64,000 nt of DNA from Cercis canadensis (lineage: Eukaryota > Streptophyta > Magnoliopsida > Fabales > Fabaceae): contig QAOA01005530.1 in the NCBI GenBank assembly GCA_003255065.1, positions 37,711-101,710 on the forward strand, written 5' to 3'. Positions 11,023 to 21,712 of the stretch are shown one piece after another (position 1 is the stretch's first letter; every line of letters begins with the position of its first letter). The translations under genes and the position numbers were made by a program. The notes under the pieces were generated by a model, which did not search any database, was not told the DNA's origin, and saw only the letters and a program-made list of their open reading frames with translations.

Positions 11023-12261
11023 TTAGTCTTGAAAATCCTCAGAAAAAGGTTTTAGCCGATGTCCGTTCACTGGGAAAGTCTTATTGGTTGCCTCATTCTT
11101 GATCTCAACTGCACCATAAGGGAAGACATGAGTCACCACAAAAGGACCCATCCACCTAGAACGAAGCTTGCCAGGCATTAGCTTGAGACGGGAATTGTAG
11201 AGCAGCACTTTCTGACCAATGTGGAACTCTTTTCTCACCAACAACTTGTCATGGACAGCCTTGGTCTTTTCTTTATAAATTCTGGAATTCTCATAAGCTT
11301 CCAACCTGATTTCTTCCAATTCTTGTAGTTGCAGCTTCCTTTGAGAACCAACTTGAGCCAAGTCAAGATTACACTGTTTGACTTCCCAATATGCCTTATG
11401 CTCTATCTCAACTGGAAGATGACATGCCTTGCCAAAGACTAGCCTACAAGGCGACATGCCTATAGGGGTCTTGTAGGTAGTCCGATAAGCCCACAAAGCA
11501 TCATCCAAACGCAGACTCCAATCTTTTCTATTGGGTTGGACAGTCTTCTCTAAAATCTGCTTGATCTCCCTATTTGACACTTTTGCTTGCCCATTGGTTT
11601 GTGGATGGAAAGGGGTTGACACCTTGTGCACCACACCATACTTTTTCATCAAAGCAGTTATGTGCCTATTGCAGAAATGCGAAACTTGGTCACTAATTAT
11701 TGCTCTTGGGATGCCGAACCTACAGAAAATGTGAGTCTTGACAAAATCAAAGACAACACGAGAATCATCAGTCCGGGTGGCCTTAGCCTCTAACCATTTA
11801 GAAACATAATCCACAGCTAATAGGATATACACAAAACCAAAAGAAGTAAGAAAGGGACCCATGAAATCAATACTCCATACATCAAATATCTCACAAAACA
11901 GTAAAGGCTGTTGAGGCATCTTATTCCTACGAGAAATATTTTCTGTCCGTTGGCATTAGGCACAATTCTTACAAACGCTATGTGCATCATGAAACAAGGT
12001 AGGCCAGTAAAGTTCAGAATCTAAAATTTTCCTAGCAGTGCGTTGTGGTCCAAAATGACCACCACATGCAGAAGTATGACAAAATTGTAAAACAGATTCA
12101 ATCTCATGTCTAGGCACACACCTCCTAATGACTTGATCACTACACAGTCTCCACAAATAGGGGTTATCCCATACATAAAATTTGACTTCACTTTTAAGCT
12201 TATTTACTTGATGCTTCTTAAAATAAGCAGGTAACTCAGAAGTAACTAAGTAATTTACCAA
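11023..12261 (-). pseudogene. Athila-like integrase (zinc-binding, core and C-terminal domains)
   Basis: The frame 12261-11956 carries the HHCC zinc-binding region (ending CKNCA), followed after a single in-frame TAA by the frame 11919-11023 with the core: [10 protein letters not shown] (first Asp), [11 protein letters not shown] (second Asp) and HPQTNGQA. The catalytic Glu that follows GQA in this family is replaced by Lys (AAA codon): the text reads [11 protein letters not shown]. The C-terminal region with [20 protein letters not shown] is complete to the stop. The protein would join element DNA to the host chromosome; this copy is inactive from the stop and the lost Glu. Confidence 0.88.
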
Positions 12262-12312
12262 GTCAGCATTCCAAGGATCTTTACCATCTTTACCTTGCAG
12301 CTAATAAAGCTG

Positions 12313-13632
12313 CTAATTCGGGAAGGTTTCTCTGATGGGAAGACTGTCCAAAGTCAGTAGGATCCAGCTCAAGTGATCTGCTACTAAGTTCTCAGCTCCA
12401 CTCTTGTCTCTAATCTCAAGGTCGAATTCTTGCAAGAGCAGCATCCATCTAATGAGCCTAGGTTTTGCATCCGGCTTTTTGAACAAGTACTTCAAAGCTG
12501 CATAGTCAGAGAAAGCAATTACTTTAGAATTCAGTAAGTATGAACAAAATTAATCTAAAGCAAACACAACAGCAAGAAGCTCTTTCTCAGTAGTGGTATA
12601 ATTTGCTTGGGCAGCATCCAGAGTGCGAGATGCATAATAAATGACATGGGACAGCTTGTCCACTCGTTGTGCAAGGACAGCGCTTACTGCAAAGTTCGAT
12701 GCATCATACATCAACTCAAATGGAAACTCCCAGTTAGGTGGCTACATGATGAGAGGAGAAGTAAGACTCTGCTTCAGTTGATCGAAGGTGGCTCTGCACT
12801 GCCTATCAAATTTGAAATCCACTTCTTTTTGGAGAAGCCTAGACAGTGGGAGGGCAATCTTGCTGAATTCCTTGATGAATCGCCTGTAAAATTCTGCATG
12901 ATCAAGAAAGGAACGCACTTTCCGCACACAAGTGGGGTAGGATAAAGAGGCAATAACATCTATCTTAGCCTTATCTACTTCAATTACTTTGCTAGAAATT
13001 ATATGCCCTAAAACTATGTCTTGTTCTACCATGAAGTGACATTTCTCAAAATTAAGAACAAGGTTAGTCTCAATGCATCTATCAAATACTCTAGCAAAGC
13101 TATCTAAACATGCATCAAAAGAGAAGCCATATACAGTAAAGTCATCCATAAATGCTTCCATGCAATGTTCTAAAAATTCAAAAAATATGCTCACCATACA
13201 CCGCTGGAATGTACTAGGGGCATTACACAGGCCGAAAGACATCTTCCTATATGCAAATGTGTCGAAGGGACAGGTGAAAGTCGTATTCTCCTGATCCTCC
13301 GGGACTATGTGAATCTGAAAATAGCCTAAGAAGTCATCTAAGAAGCAGTAATGGGACTTCCCTATCAACCTTTCCAACATCTGATCAATGAAAGGCAGAG
13401 GAAAGTGATCCTTCCTTGTTGCTTGGTTGAGTCTTCTATAGTCGATGCAGACGCGCCAGCTATTCTGCACTCTAGTGGGAATCAACTCGTTCTTCTTATT
13501 GGCCACTACAATGATGCCACTTTTCTTGGGAACCACTTGTACAGGACTCACCCATTTACTGTTTGAGATGGGGTAAATTATGCCAGCTGATAATAGCTTG
13601 CTCACTTCTTTCTTGACTACATCCAAAATCAA
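12313..13632 (-). pseudogene. Athila-like reverse transcriptase and RNase H
   Basis: The frame 13632-12742 carries RT blocks in order: SKWVSPVQVVPKKSG, WRVCIDYRRLNQAT, HFPLPFIDQMLERL, CFLDDFLGYFQIHI, FGLCNAPSTFQRCM and the catalytic box FMDDFTVYG, then the connection region up to a stop. The RNase H region follows at about 12741-12313 (SRTLDAAQANYTTTEKELLA, then [18 protein letters not shown] and [11 protein letters not shown]) with stops near 12742 and 12550 and a frame change near 12310. RT itself is uninterrupted over 296 codons. Confidence 0.9.
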
Positions 13633-13785
13633 CGGGTTAAGTCACATTTGTGGCTGCCTCACTGGTGTAGCTTCTTCCTCCAGTAAAATCTTATGCATGC
13701 AAGTAGAAGGGCTAATGCCAAGAATGTCTACAAGTGTCCATTCAATGGCTGTTTTCTGCTGCTTCAAGATCTGCAACAACCTCTC

Positions 13786-15083
13786 TTATTGTTCAGGTTG
13801 CAGATTGTTGGCTATGATGACAGACAGCTTCTCTTCTTCTGCCAAGAAGGCATACTTGAGATGATCAGGTAATGGTTTCAGCTCCAGTATAGGTGGCTGC
13901 TGTACAAAGGGGACTAATTTGGTTGGAGACACCAAATTTGTTGCCTGAAGCTCAACAACACCTGCAAGCTCTGCACTATGCTCCAAAACAGTCTCATCAT
14001 ATCCCAAATAGTTAGAAATCTCAGAAAAGGCAGCACAACTCCCATCACAATTAGGACATGCAAGGCATTTTAAAGTATCTAGCAAGCCTACTATATCAGG
14101 AATTCAGCTACCAATTCAGCATGCACATCATCAACTAACAGGTTTATGACATCTATTTGAAACACTGAAAGCTCTTTTAGAGGGTGTTTCATAGCATCAC
14201 ATAAATTAAAACGAATTACAATGTCACTAAATTCTATGGAAAGGGTACCAGCATGCACATTAATTATGGTCTTAGCAGTTTTAAGGAATGGTCTACCCAA
14301 GATCAAAGAGGCATGTTTGGATGTAGACTCATCCTCCATATTTAACACATAAAAGTCAGTTGGAAATATTAAATCATTTACCCTAACCAAAACATCCTCA
14401 AGAAAGCCTGCAGGATATGTTGTGCTTCTATTAGCAAGCTAAATGACTACTCCAGTGGGCTTCAGTTCTCCAATTTGCAGTGATGAATAGATGGACTTGG
14501 GCATCACTTTGATGGAAGCTCCCAGATCTAGCATGACATTTGTAAATTGCTTGTCTCCAATAGTGCAGGAAATGGTGAAAGTCTCAGGATCAATGCACTT
14601 GGATGGCAAGTTAGGTTGAATCATGATTGATACGTTTCTTCTCATGCTCACTTTCTCATTACCTTTCAGCTTCCTCTTGTGGGTACACAAATCCTTAAGA
14701 AACCTTGCATACTTGAGAATCTGTTTGATGGCTTCCAGGAAAGGTATATTGACTTCTACCTTCCTGAAAGTATCCATGATCTCTCTATCTAGCTCATGCT
14801 CAACAATTTTCTTAGACTGTGTAACTCTGTTTGGGAAGGGGAGAGGAATGCTGGGGGTAGAGCTCTCTGCCTGGTCTTGAAGGTGGAATGGCTGCTGTTT
14901 TGGGATAACTTTAGGGGCTGCAGGGTCTGGATCCTTTTCTTGGACAAAATTGGAGACTGTGGAAGGCAGACTAGGTTCTGGAACACTCACTTCCTTGCCA
15001 CTACGCAGGGTTATGACACTCACATTACCTCTCGGATTGGTGACTGTTTGAGAAGGTAAACTGCTGGAACCTTGAGACTTCAA
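13786..15083 (-). pseudogene. Athila-like aspartic protease region and linker to RT
   Basis: The frame 15083-14439 contains the protease active-site motif VMLDLGASIKVMP (DLGAS, the form usual in the Athila lineage). The frame 14390-14091 continues the retropepsin fold with SLILGRPFLKTAKTIINV. The frame 14085-13786 is the poorly conserved linker leading to RT. The three pieces are separated by stops or shifts. Confidence 0.8.
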
Positions 15084-15206
15084 CTCACTAATGGTGCTTG
15101 CAAGTTGGCCTATATGAGTCTCCTAGCTCTGAATGCTAGTCTCAGTCCTCTGTTGGAACTGAATGTTGCTGCTAGCCAACTGCTTCACTAAATCTTCCAG
15201 GTTCGG

Positions 15207-16426
15207 TTATGGCTTGTTAGCTTGCTGCATAGGTTGCTTCATTGGTACTTGGAACTGCTGGTTGGTTGAACTTGCATTGTATCTAGGCTGGTACGTTTGA
15301 CCAGAATTGCCTCCATACCTCAAGTTCGGGTGATCTCTCCAGCCAGGGTTGTATGTAGAAGAGTGAGGGTCATATTTGGGCTGCTGGTAAGGTCTGCCAG
15401 GAAAGACACCAGCCACTACTTCAGTGTTATCTTAGAGGGTAGGGCACTGATCCGTCATATGACTGGCTAGGGCACAAATTTCACAGAGCTTGACAGGAGC
15501 TTGAACTAGTGTGTGACCCATTGCTAATTATCTAACCAAAGAGGTTAGTTCCTCCAAACGGTTCTCCACCCTCTATTGATCCACCATCTGCACCTCATTC
15601 ACTCCCCTAGCAGTAGTAACTATCCTTGTGCCAAATTGCTGCACATTAGTTGCCATGTTTTTTATTAAGTCTCTTGCAGCCGCAGGAGTCTTGTCCACCA
15701 AGGCTCCTCCAGAAGCAGCGTCCACATAACTCCTATCCATAGGAAGAAAACCTTCATAGAAGTATTGGATGAGTAGTTGGTCACTTATTTGGTGATAAGG
15801 ACAGCTCCCACACAGTTTCTCAAATCTCTCCCAGTATTCATGTAAAATCTGTCCAGTATGTTGCCTTATGCCACATATCTCTTTCTTGATGGCAGCAGCT
15901 CTTGAGGCAGGAAAGAATCTTTCAAGAAAGTTCCTTTTCAAGTCACTCCAGCAGTGATGATGAATGACTGCAAGTATAACCAATCATTTGCTGCTCCATC
16001 TAATGAAAAGGGAACGACCCTCAGCTTGATGTGCTTTTCTTCAATTGACTGAAGCTTCATGGTAGAACACGCTATGTGAAATTCCTTCAAATGCTTGTGA
16101 GGATCTTCACCTGCAAGTCCATGAAACTTTGGGATCAAATGTATTAATCCAGATTTTAATTCAAAATTGGCATCAAGGTACTGAATACACAAAGACTGGT
16201 AATTATCATCAAGGGCAGCTAATTCCTTAAGAGTCCTAGCCCTAACATGTATGTCATTATTTCCAACCCCATTATTAGCAGCAAGATCAACCTCATGATT
16301 AATGTCATTGACAGCTATATTATGCTCTATATGATTAGGAGTTCTACGTGCCTTAGCAAGTGTGCGCAAAGTTCTCTCTATTTTAGAATCACTTTCAAGT
16401 AGTTCAGAATGAGAGGATCGAGTCAT
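15207..16426 (-). pseudogene. Athila-like gag
   Basis: From ATG 16426 the frame reads KELAALDDNYQSLCIQY, LIPKFHGLAGEDPHKHL and VPFSLDGAANDWLYLQS, shifts frame around 15960-15940, then continues ERFFPASRAAAIKKEICGIR, LHEYWERFEKLCGSCPYHQI and ASGGALVDKTPAAAR (15983-15573). A further low-complexity part (Q/P/N-rich) is at 15416-15207. These are the capsid signatures of plant Athila-type gag. Confidence 0.88.
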
Positions 16427-16712
16427 ACACCATGCAAATAAAATGACAAAAATACTCTAAAACACACTAGCACATACAGAAACAGAAAAATAGGGAAATA
16501 GTGAAAGAAATGGGCAAAATCCAAAACACACCAAATGCATTAGATAAAGGCAAAAAGACACCAAAATAACACTAGTTGACCCATCTAAACATTTTTAAAA
16601 AAATTTCTACCACCACAGCATGAAAGCTTGATAAAAATGAAACTCAAAAATCAAATAAAAAATCTTAAAAAATTGGAAAAGTGGTCAAAACGATGGAATT
16701 CAGCTTAAAAAT
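16427..16712 (-). other. Leader of the Athila-like element next to gag
   Basis: A-rich non-coding leader between the gag ATG and the single N at 16713. Beyond that N the base composition and content change abruptly to mitochondrial-type DNA. Confidence 0.6.
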
Positions 16713-16713
16713 N

Positions 16714-19412
16714 GAGCTAATCGTAGCCCTCGTCTCGTAAGGCCAAGAGTTCTGCCATTCCTCTCTGTCAACTCGAAGTCTAAGGCAAGGAACTATCTAT
16801 ATTAAAGAGGGTATTCCAGGCCAGGCACCTTTCCTCATTTAAAAGCGCAATCACAACTGTCGAAGCGAGTGCTCTACTATCTCCGCTCCGATAAGATGGA
16901 TGGGCTTCATCCAATAGCAAAAATAGTAAAATAAGATGACATAGAAGGAAAGCTGGGGGGGAGATTCATTTAATCAGTAGTTAAGATAGCCACACCCACG
17001 GACATCAGGAAGTGAATCAGTAGCTTTGAGACTGGAGCTAGTGGCATAGATTTACTTTTCATCTTTCGAGCCCAAGCCCCTTCATTCTAATAATAATGAA
17101 GCCGGTAGGCCCAATCCGCTTATCATTTCTCAGAACAGCGGCCTACCGCTGACTGACTTTTTTTCCATAGGAGATCTGGTTGTCCAATACGAGTGGCAAA
17201 TGCGTGCACCTCTTTCAGAGCCTCTTTGAAAGCCTTGCTTGGGCCTTACTTAATAGTAAGTTGGGATGTCTTTCTTCAGTGGATGAATCGATTTTTGAAT
17301 AAGCACTCGCCATGTCAAGTCAGCTAGTCATTCAACTAATCCCGTCCGCTTCCAATTTTCAAAGTCAGAAGCCGATGCCACTTTTTAAGGAGTAATCGAA
17401 TCGGAAGGAACAACAGAAGGAATCAACATAGGGAGTTAGCTTATCCTTCGAGGACAACACTCACCTCCGCCACCGGATCTCGAAACCGAATCTTTCACCG
17501 ACTCTCCAAAACACCACCAGTAAAGCTAGTTTCACGGACGGCATAATAGGGAGATTCCATTGCTTTTTAGAGCATATATATGATATGAGAATCAAATCAA
17601 ACAATTTCATTGCCTCGTATTCCTCCTCCTCCAATGACCACACCTTTATCTCGTTTTCCATACCGGATAGATAATTCCTTACGGGATAACTTCTGATTGA
17701 ATCCCTTTTGTTTTGAATGCCTGCCTCTCATGAATTCCCTCCCGGAGACTGGAGTTGATCAACGGATACTGCTCAACCCTTAGTAACTGGACCGATTCCT
17801 TGGTCAATTTGACTGGCCTGCCCCGCTCTCTTTTCAACTTAGTTTTTAGTACTTCGGAGTGGTGCATACTCTCCGGCTTGTCTATTGAATGAATCTTATG
17901 CTTGTCAGGTCCACTCCTGTGTCTTCTCTTGCCTATCGTTTACTTCGGTGACTCCAACCCCGGAAACATGATCTCTTCCACTAACCTCTTCCTGTGAACT
18001 TCCTTAGTCCCTATCTAATAGTCACCCCTATCTAATAGTCACCCCTGTAGACTAGGCGTCTACACACAAACGAATGTCACAGTATTTGTGAGACTAGAGA
18101 TTTTTTTTCCAAGGTGCTAGAAGAGCCCAGCTGACCAGCAATGGTCCTAGAGACACAGAAAAAGGCAGAAGGCCCATAGCAACAACTTACTTATTGCCTT
18201 ACCACTCTCCATCATGGGTGAGAGCAGCTGGGGATCATAGCACCCCAAAGCTGTAGTAACTCAGTTCTCACCTCTACACTGAAGATCCTCTCATCTATGG
18301 AATGGATCACTCATCTCAATACTGACAGTCTGTCCCAGTGTTTAGCCCAACAATTCTTAGGCCACTCAGAAGAAATTACACAATCCCCCATGTCAATGAT
18401 CACTCCAAGATCAGTTCAGCCCATACATGAAGCAAAGTTTGTAAACGCTGATCCATACTTACGTGTCGAAAGTGAGTTATATGCACATGTCCAAAAACCT
18501 TCTAGAACANCCAAACCCACGATATGCATGAGCCTTGTGCATGCATGGAGCGACGTCAGCATCACTGTAGTTATCTATTAAAGTAGTGTTTATTGTGTAG
18601 CAGTCTAGTACTCCACTAGTAATAGATATATATTTAAGTAATGTAGTCTAGTACTCTACTAGTAATAGTATAGGTTCCAGTAAAGTAGTAATATATTAAT
18701 AGATATTTAATAGTTATCTATTAGAGTAGTACTGGTTATCCTGTAAAGGCTACGGCTTTGAACTTGGCTCAACACGTTGGCTGTTGAGGGAGGAATCAAT
18801 AAATTTCAGTTCCAGAGTTCTCCGGCCAATTGAACCTTCTGCGACTTTCTTTCCTTCCCTCTTCATTGGAAACTTAGTTCGTCCTTATCCCGGCCGTTCG
18901 AAAAGTATCGCCAAAAATCCGTAAAATGATTAGCCCATAGCCCCTGCTTCTATCATTGGTGCTATGATCGTCTAATAGTAGTAGAATAAGACACATAAAG
19001 GTTTTTGGCTTGCAATAAAGCTAGGGTCCTGATCGAGCAACTAGTAGTCCTATCTATCCACCTCTCCAGACACAATATCTTGAGTACCTATGATGGTGAC
19101 CACATCTGCTGGCATGTGATGTTTGGACATAGAATCGAGTCCTTGTGAATGGGCAGAGCCAGGTGCTCTTATTTTACGACGGTAGGGACGATTGCTTCCA
19201 TTACTGACCAGAAAGACACCAAATTCTCCTTTAGGTGCTTCAACTGCGGTATAGGTAGAAGGAGCTGGTACGGAAAAACCTTCTGTATAAAGTTCGAAAT
19301 GGTGAATTGAGGTAGAGTAGACCGATGATCCTGTAGTCATTTGGCCGGCTATGGAAAGAAAAAGCTTGCATCTGCTCTCCCTATTATATAACCGGTCCCA
19401 TCTCTCTCCAAA
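16714..19412. other. Organelle (mitochondrial)-type DNA block inside the retroelement leader
   Basis: Unlike the A-rich surroundings, this block is of balanced composition and contains the nad7 3' coding segment (19050-19310). The neighbouring stretches (16714-17900) look like plant mitochondrial intergenic DNA, without recognisable genes. 18000-18600 has no recognised feature; 18600-18740 holds imperfect short repeats of AGTCTAGTACTCTACTAGTAATAG type. Single Ns sit at both ends (16713, 19413) and at 18510, so each joint could be an assembly artefact. The mitochondrial origin is shown only around nad7; for the rest it is inferred. Confidence 0.6.
19050..19340 (-). pseudogene. nad7: Mitochondrial nad7, terminal-exon segment
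   Basis: The minus-strand frame reads [38 protein letters not shown] and [20 protein letters not shown] then EVDR-stop (stop TAG at 19052-19050). This is the C-terminus of NADH dehydrogenase subunit 7 of complex I. Positions such as [14 protein letters not shown] and DIVSG hold Ser or Pro codons where the functional plant protein is known to have Phe or Leu after C-to-U editing, so the source was unedited mitochondrial DNA, not cDNA. Upstream of HHFELY homology ends, consistent with the exon boundary of nad7. In a nuclear context it cannot be functional. Confidence 0.9.
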
Positions 19413-19479
19413 NTCAATAACCGGGCTTGGAAAAGAGAATGAGAATCTCGTTCAGCAAGAGGCTGGGTTTTTGGTCTTT

Positions 19480-19785
19480 CTACGTTTCCGCTTATGCTCC
19501 TTGTTTATGAATTCATCCTTGCAGAGCTCAAGGAGTTAATGAAAGCAGAACTTGAGGATTCTCTATCAGAACTAGTTTGTGGTCTCCTCACACGTAAGAT
19601 AGTCAAAGGTATCTTTATGCCTATTATCTATGGCAAAACTTTAATGAGCACGGTCGTCGATCTAAAAGCCCATCTCTCTCACTACCTCACTCATAAGGAA
19701 TGCTTCAATGTTGCCTCTGTCTGCTTTAAGTTCTGGAGGACGAAATATCAGGGCATGGAATGCCTGATCCGGTTGATCCGCCACG
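19480..19785 (+). pseudogene. Fragment of a phage-type RNA polymerase of mitochondrial-plasmid type
   Basis: The plus-strand frame reads LAELKELMKAELEDSLSEL, TRKIVKGIFMPIIYGKTLMS, LSHYLTHKECFNVASVCFKF and WRTKYQGMECLIRLIR. The RK-x-VK-x-x-x-MPIIYGKT block resembles the conserved region of single-subunit RNA polymerases carried by plant mitochondrial linear plasmids and found as fragments in plant mtDNA. The frame ends in the adjacent GA-rich tract, so this is a fragment. It lies beside the nad7 segment, supporting a common mitochondrial origin. Confidence 0.45.
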
Positions 19786-19789
19786 CACC

Positions 19790-19990
19790 AGAGAGGAGGG
19801 GAAGAGAAAGAGAGAGATATGAGAGAGGAGGGGAAGAGAGGGAGATTCAGCCAGCCCAAATTAAGAGAGAGAGAGAGAGAGAGAGATGGCAGAGAGAGAA
19901 AGATATTGCGGGAGAAAGAGAGAGATGAGAGGGAGAGAGAGAGAGATAAGAGATGAGAGAGAGATGAGAAATGAGAGAGGAGAGAGAGAA
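19790..19990. repeat. (GA)n-rich low-complexity tract
   Basis: Mostly GAGAGA/GGAGA purines. Apparent frames on either strand here (R/E-rich or L/S-rich) are low-complexity artefacts. Confidence 0.9.
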
Positions 19991-20393
19991 TTTTTTTTAT
20001 TTTTTTAAAGTGCCACGTCAGCATTTAACGGCCACGTCAGCACTTAACGTGCCACGTGGCCTTTTCTGTTAAGTCCAATTAACGGACATAAGCGGAGGAC
20101 GAAAATGGCTGACGGAACAATCTTCCAAGGACTAAAGTGTCGGTAAAAATCTTTGGAGGACTAAACTGTCACCGAACCTATCTTTCGAGGACCAAACAGG
20201 GGTTTTACTCTAAAAAATAACACAAAAACAGAAACACTAAACAGGGAAAGAAAACCTAAACAAATAAGGAAAACAAAATAGGAAAGCAAGTAGAACATGA
20301 GGAGAATGATGAAGAAAAATGACCAAAAACAAGAACAATAAGCAATCAAAATAGTAACGAAAGAGTCCTAAGAAGATTAATATGTTAGGTGAA
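19991..20393 (-). other. Leader of the Athila-like element next to the PBS, with an inserted-looking segment
   Basis: 20005-20210 holds phrases such as GCCACGTCAGCA (twice) and TTAACGGACATAAG, then three repeats of a GGAGGACTAAA-like phrase, resembling an end of a DNA transposon. From about 20215 the A-rich leader resumes up to the PBS. No gene. Confidence 0.4.
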
Positions 20394-20412
20394 ATCCCCG
20401 GCAATGGCGCCA
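20394..20412 (-). promoter_or_regulatory. Primer-binding site, tRNA-Asp type
   Basis: The minus strand reads TGGCGCCATTGCCGGGGAT six bases inside the 5' LTR. It is complementary to the 3' end of plant tRNA-Asp (CCCCGGCAACGGCGCCA) with a single mismatch. It would prime minus-strand synthesis by the element. Confidence 0.85.
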
Positions 20413-20418
20413 AAATTT

Positions 20419-21712
20419 TGACGGGTGCCGAATCGTACAAAATTATAATACTAATTGCAACTAAATTGTAGTATAGGATGCAACCAGTGTCGTCTCCCAA
20501 TGATTCACTAGAACAATTAATCTATTAGAACTTAAGCAGGAACAGGGGTTTGTTGTTGAATACAGAATAATCAGAATTCAGAAAACAGTAAATAGGATTT
20601 AATCAAATAAGAGAAAACGTAATCAACTCAAGCAGGCAACCAAACTTTAATCCATCATTGTTCACTAAAGATAACCTAGATCTGATTTAATTCTTGGTTA
20701 AGTGTTACTTGGAACCCCTAACAGTAATACTTAGAATTCCTACTGATTTACCAATCAGGATTCAATTAATCATGAAATTAAGAATCTAGGCAATCGCTCT
20801 ATATCACTAAGTCCAGATTAATTTAAGAACCGAATTATCCAAGCTAACTATATATTAAAAACCTTTAAAATATTATTATCAATATGATTACTGTGATAAA
20901 TCTAATCAACCGATTTAAATTCATATAAAGCATGCATGCAATCAAAATACCATTCAATCACATGAAGAAGTGAAGAAGCAGTAATTCAAATTAAATTAAA
21001 TCAAATCCGGTTGAAGCACATAAACTTTGGATTATTAAGTTTAACTCCTCTTGAATTGATTACAAACGAACTTAGTCTTCCATGGAAGACTTAAACAGAA
21101 GCAAAGGTAGAAATTCGAATTCAGCAACAGGAGGCAGCAACAGCAGCTCAAGGTAATTTTGTTTATGATTTTCCTCAACAACTTGAGAATAAATACTAGC
21201 TGGCTGCCTCATCTAGGTTTCCTAATAGTTTCCTAATTACAAAATAAACCTAATTTCCTAAATTATCAATGGTAAAAACGTGATCAAGCCCTAGTGTCAT
21301 GTGTGCTAGCCCAATAAGCAGATGTTGACCCAAACAAACATGCTCTGGTCCAATAGGCAGGCCTATGGAGAGGAATCAGTCAATGCTGGGCAGATCTAGA
21401 AAATTGGGACTTCTTGCATGTGAATTTCAGTTATCCATATGCGAGAATCAGCTTCTGGCCTCTTCATATGAAATGTAGTATTTTTTGTTAGCTTTCCAAA
21501 AAAACTAGAATCACATCAATCGGATATTTGTAGCTCAAGATATGGTGAAAAATGTAAGCCATGCCAGAATTCAACCGTTATGTAATTAAAATGTATAAGC
21601 ACTAACAAGTCCGAATCTACAAAACATGTCTAAGGGCCATAAAAATCACTAGAAACACACACTGAAAGACTAAGTATAAGGGAAACAAATAATATAAAAT
21701 AATGTGTTATCA
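20419..21712 (-). repeat. 5' LTR of the Athila-like element
   Basis: Plus-strand start TGACGGGTGCCG, end TGTGTTATCA, followed directly by the TSD GTAGA at 21713-21717. Near-identical to 7709-9003. Confidence 0.95.

Larger units (their letters stand above)
7709..21712 (-). mobile_element. Complete but degenerate Athila-like Ty3/gypsy retrotransposon (14.0 kb)
   Basis: Bounded by two near-identical LTRs of about 1.29 kb and a perfect 5-bp TSD. On the minus strand the order is 5' LTR (20419-21712), PBS complementary to the 3' end of tRNA-Asp, a long leader, gag, protease, RT, RNase H, integrase, a spacer of about 2 kb, a purine tract (GGGAGAATT next to 9003) and the 3' LTR (7709-9003). The gag motif GEDPHKHLKEFH and the DLGAS protease are typical of the Athila lineage. 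The polyprotein has several stops and shifts, so the copy is not autonomous. Two foreign blocks enlarge it: mitochondrial-type DNA in the leader and a nested repeat with an N gap at about 10320-11022. Confidence 0.93.

Noticed and set aside
10689-11102. Frames on both strands spanning the N run
   Set aside because: They exist only because Ns were translated as X; the flanks are LTR and microsatellite.
19494-20024. Long frames with RERERE or SLSLSL runs
   Set aside because: Everything after about 19790 is the (GA)n tract; only the part before it was kept as a polymerase-like fragment.
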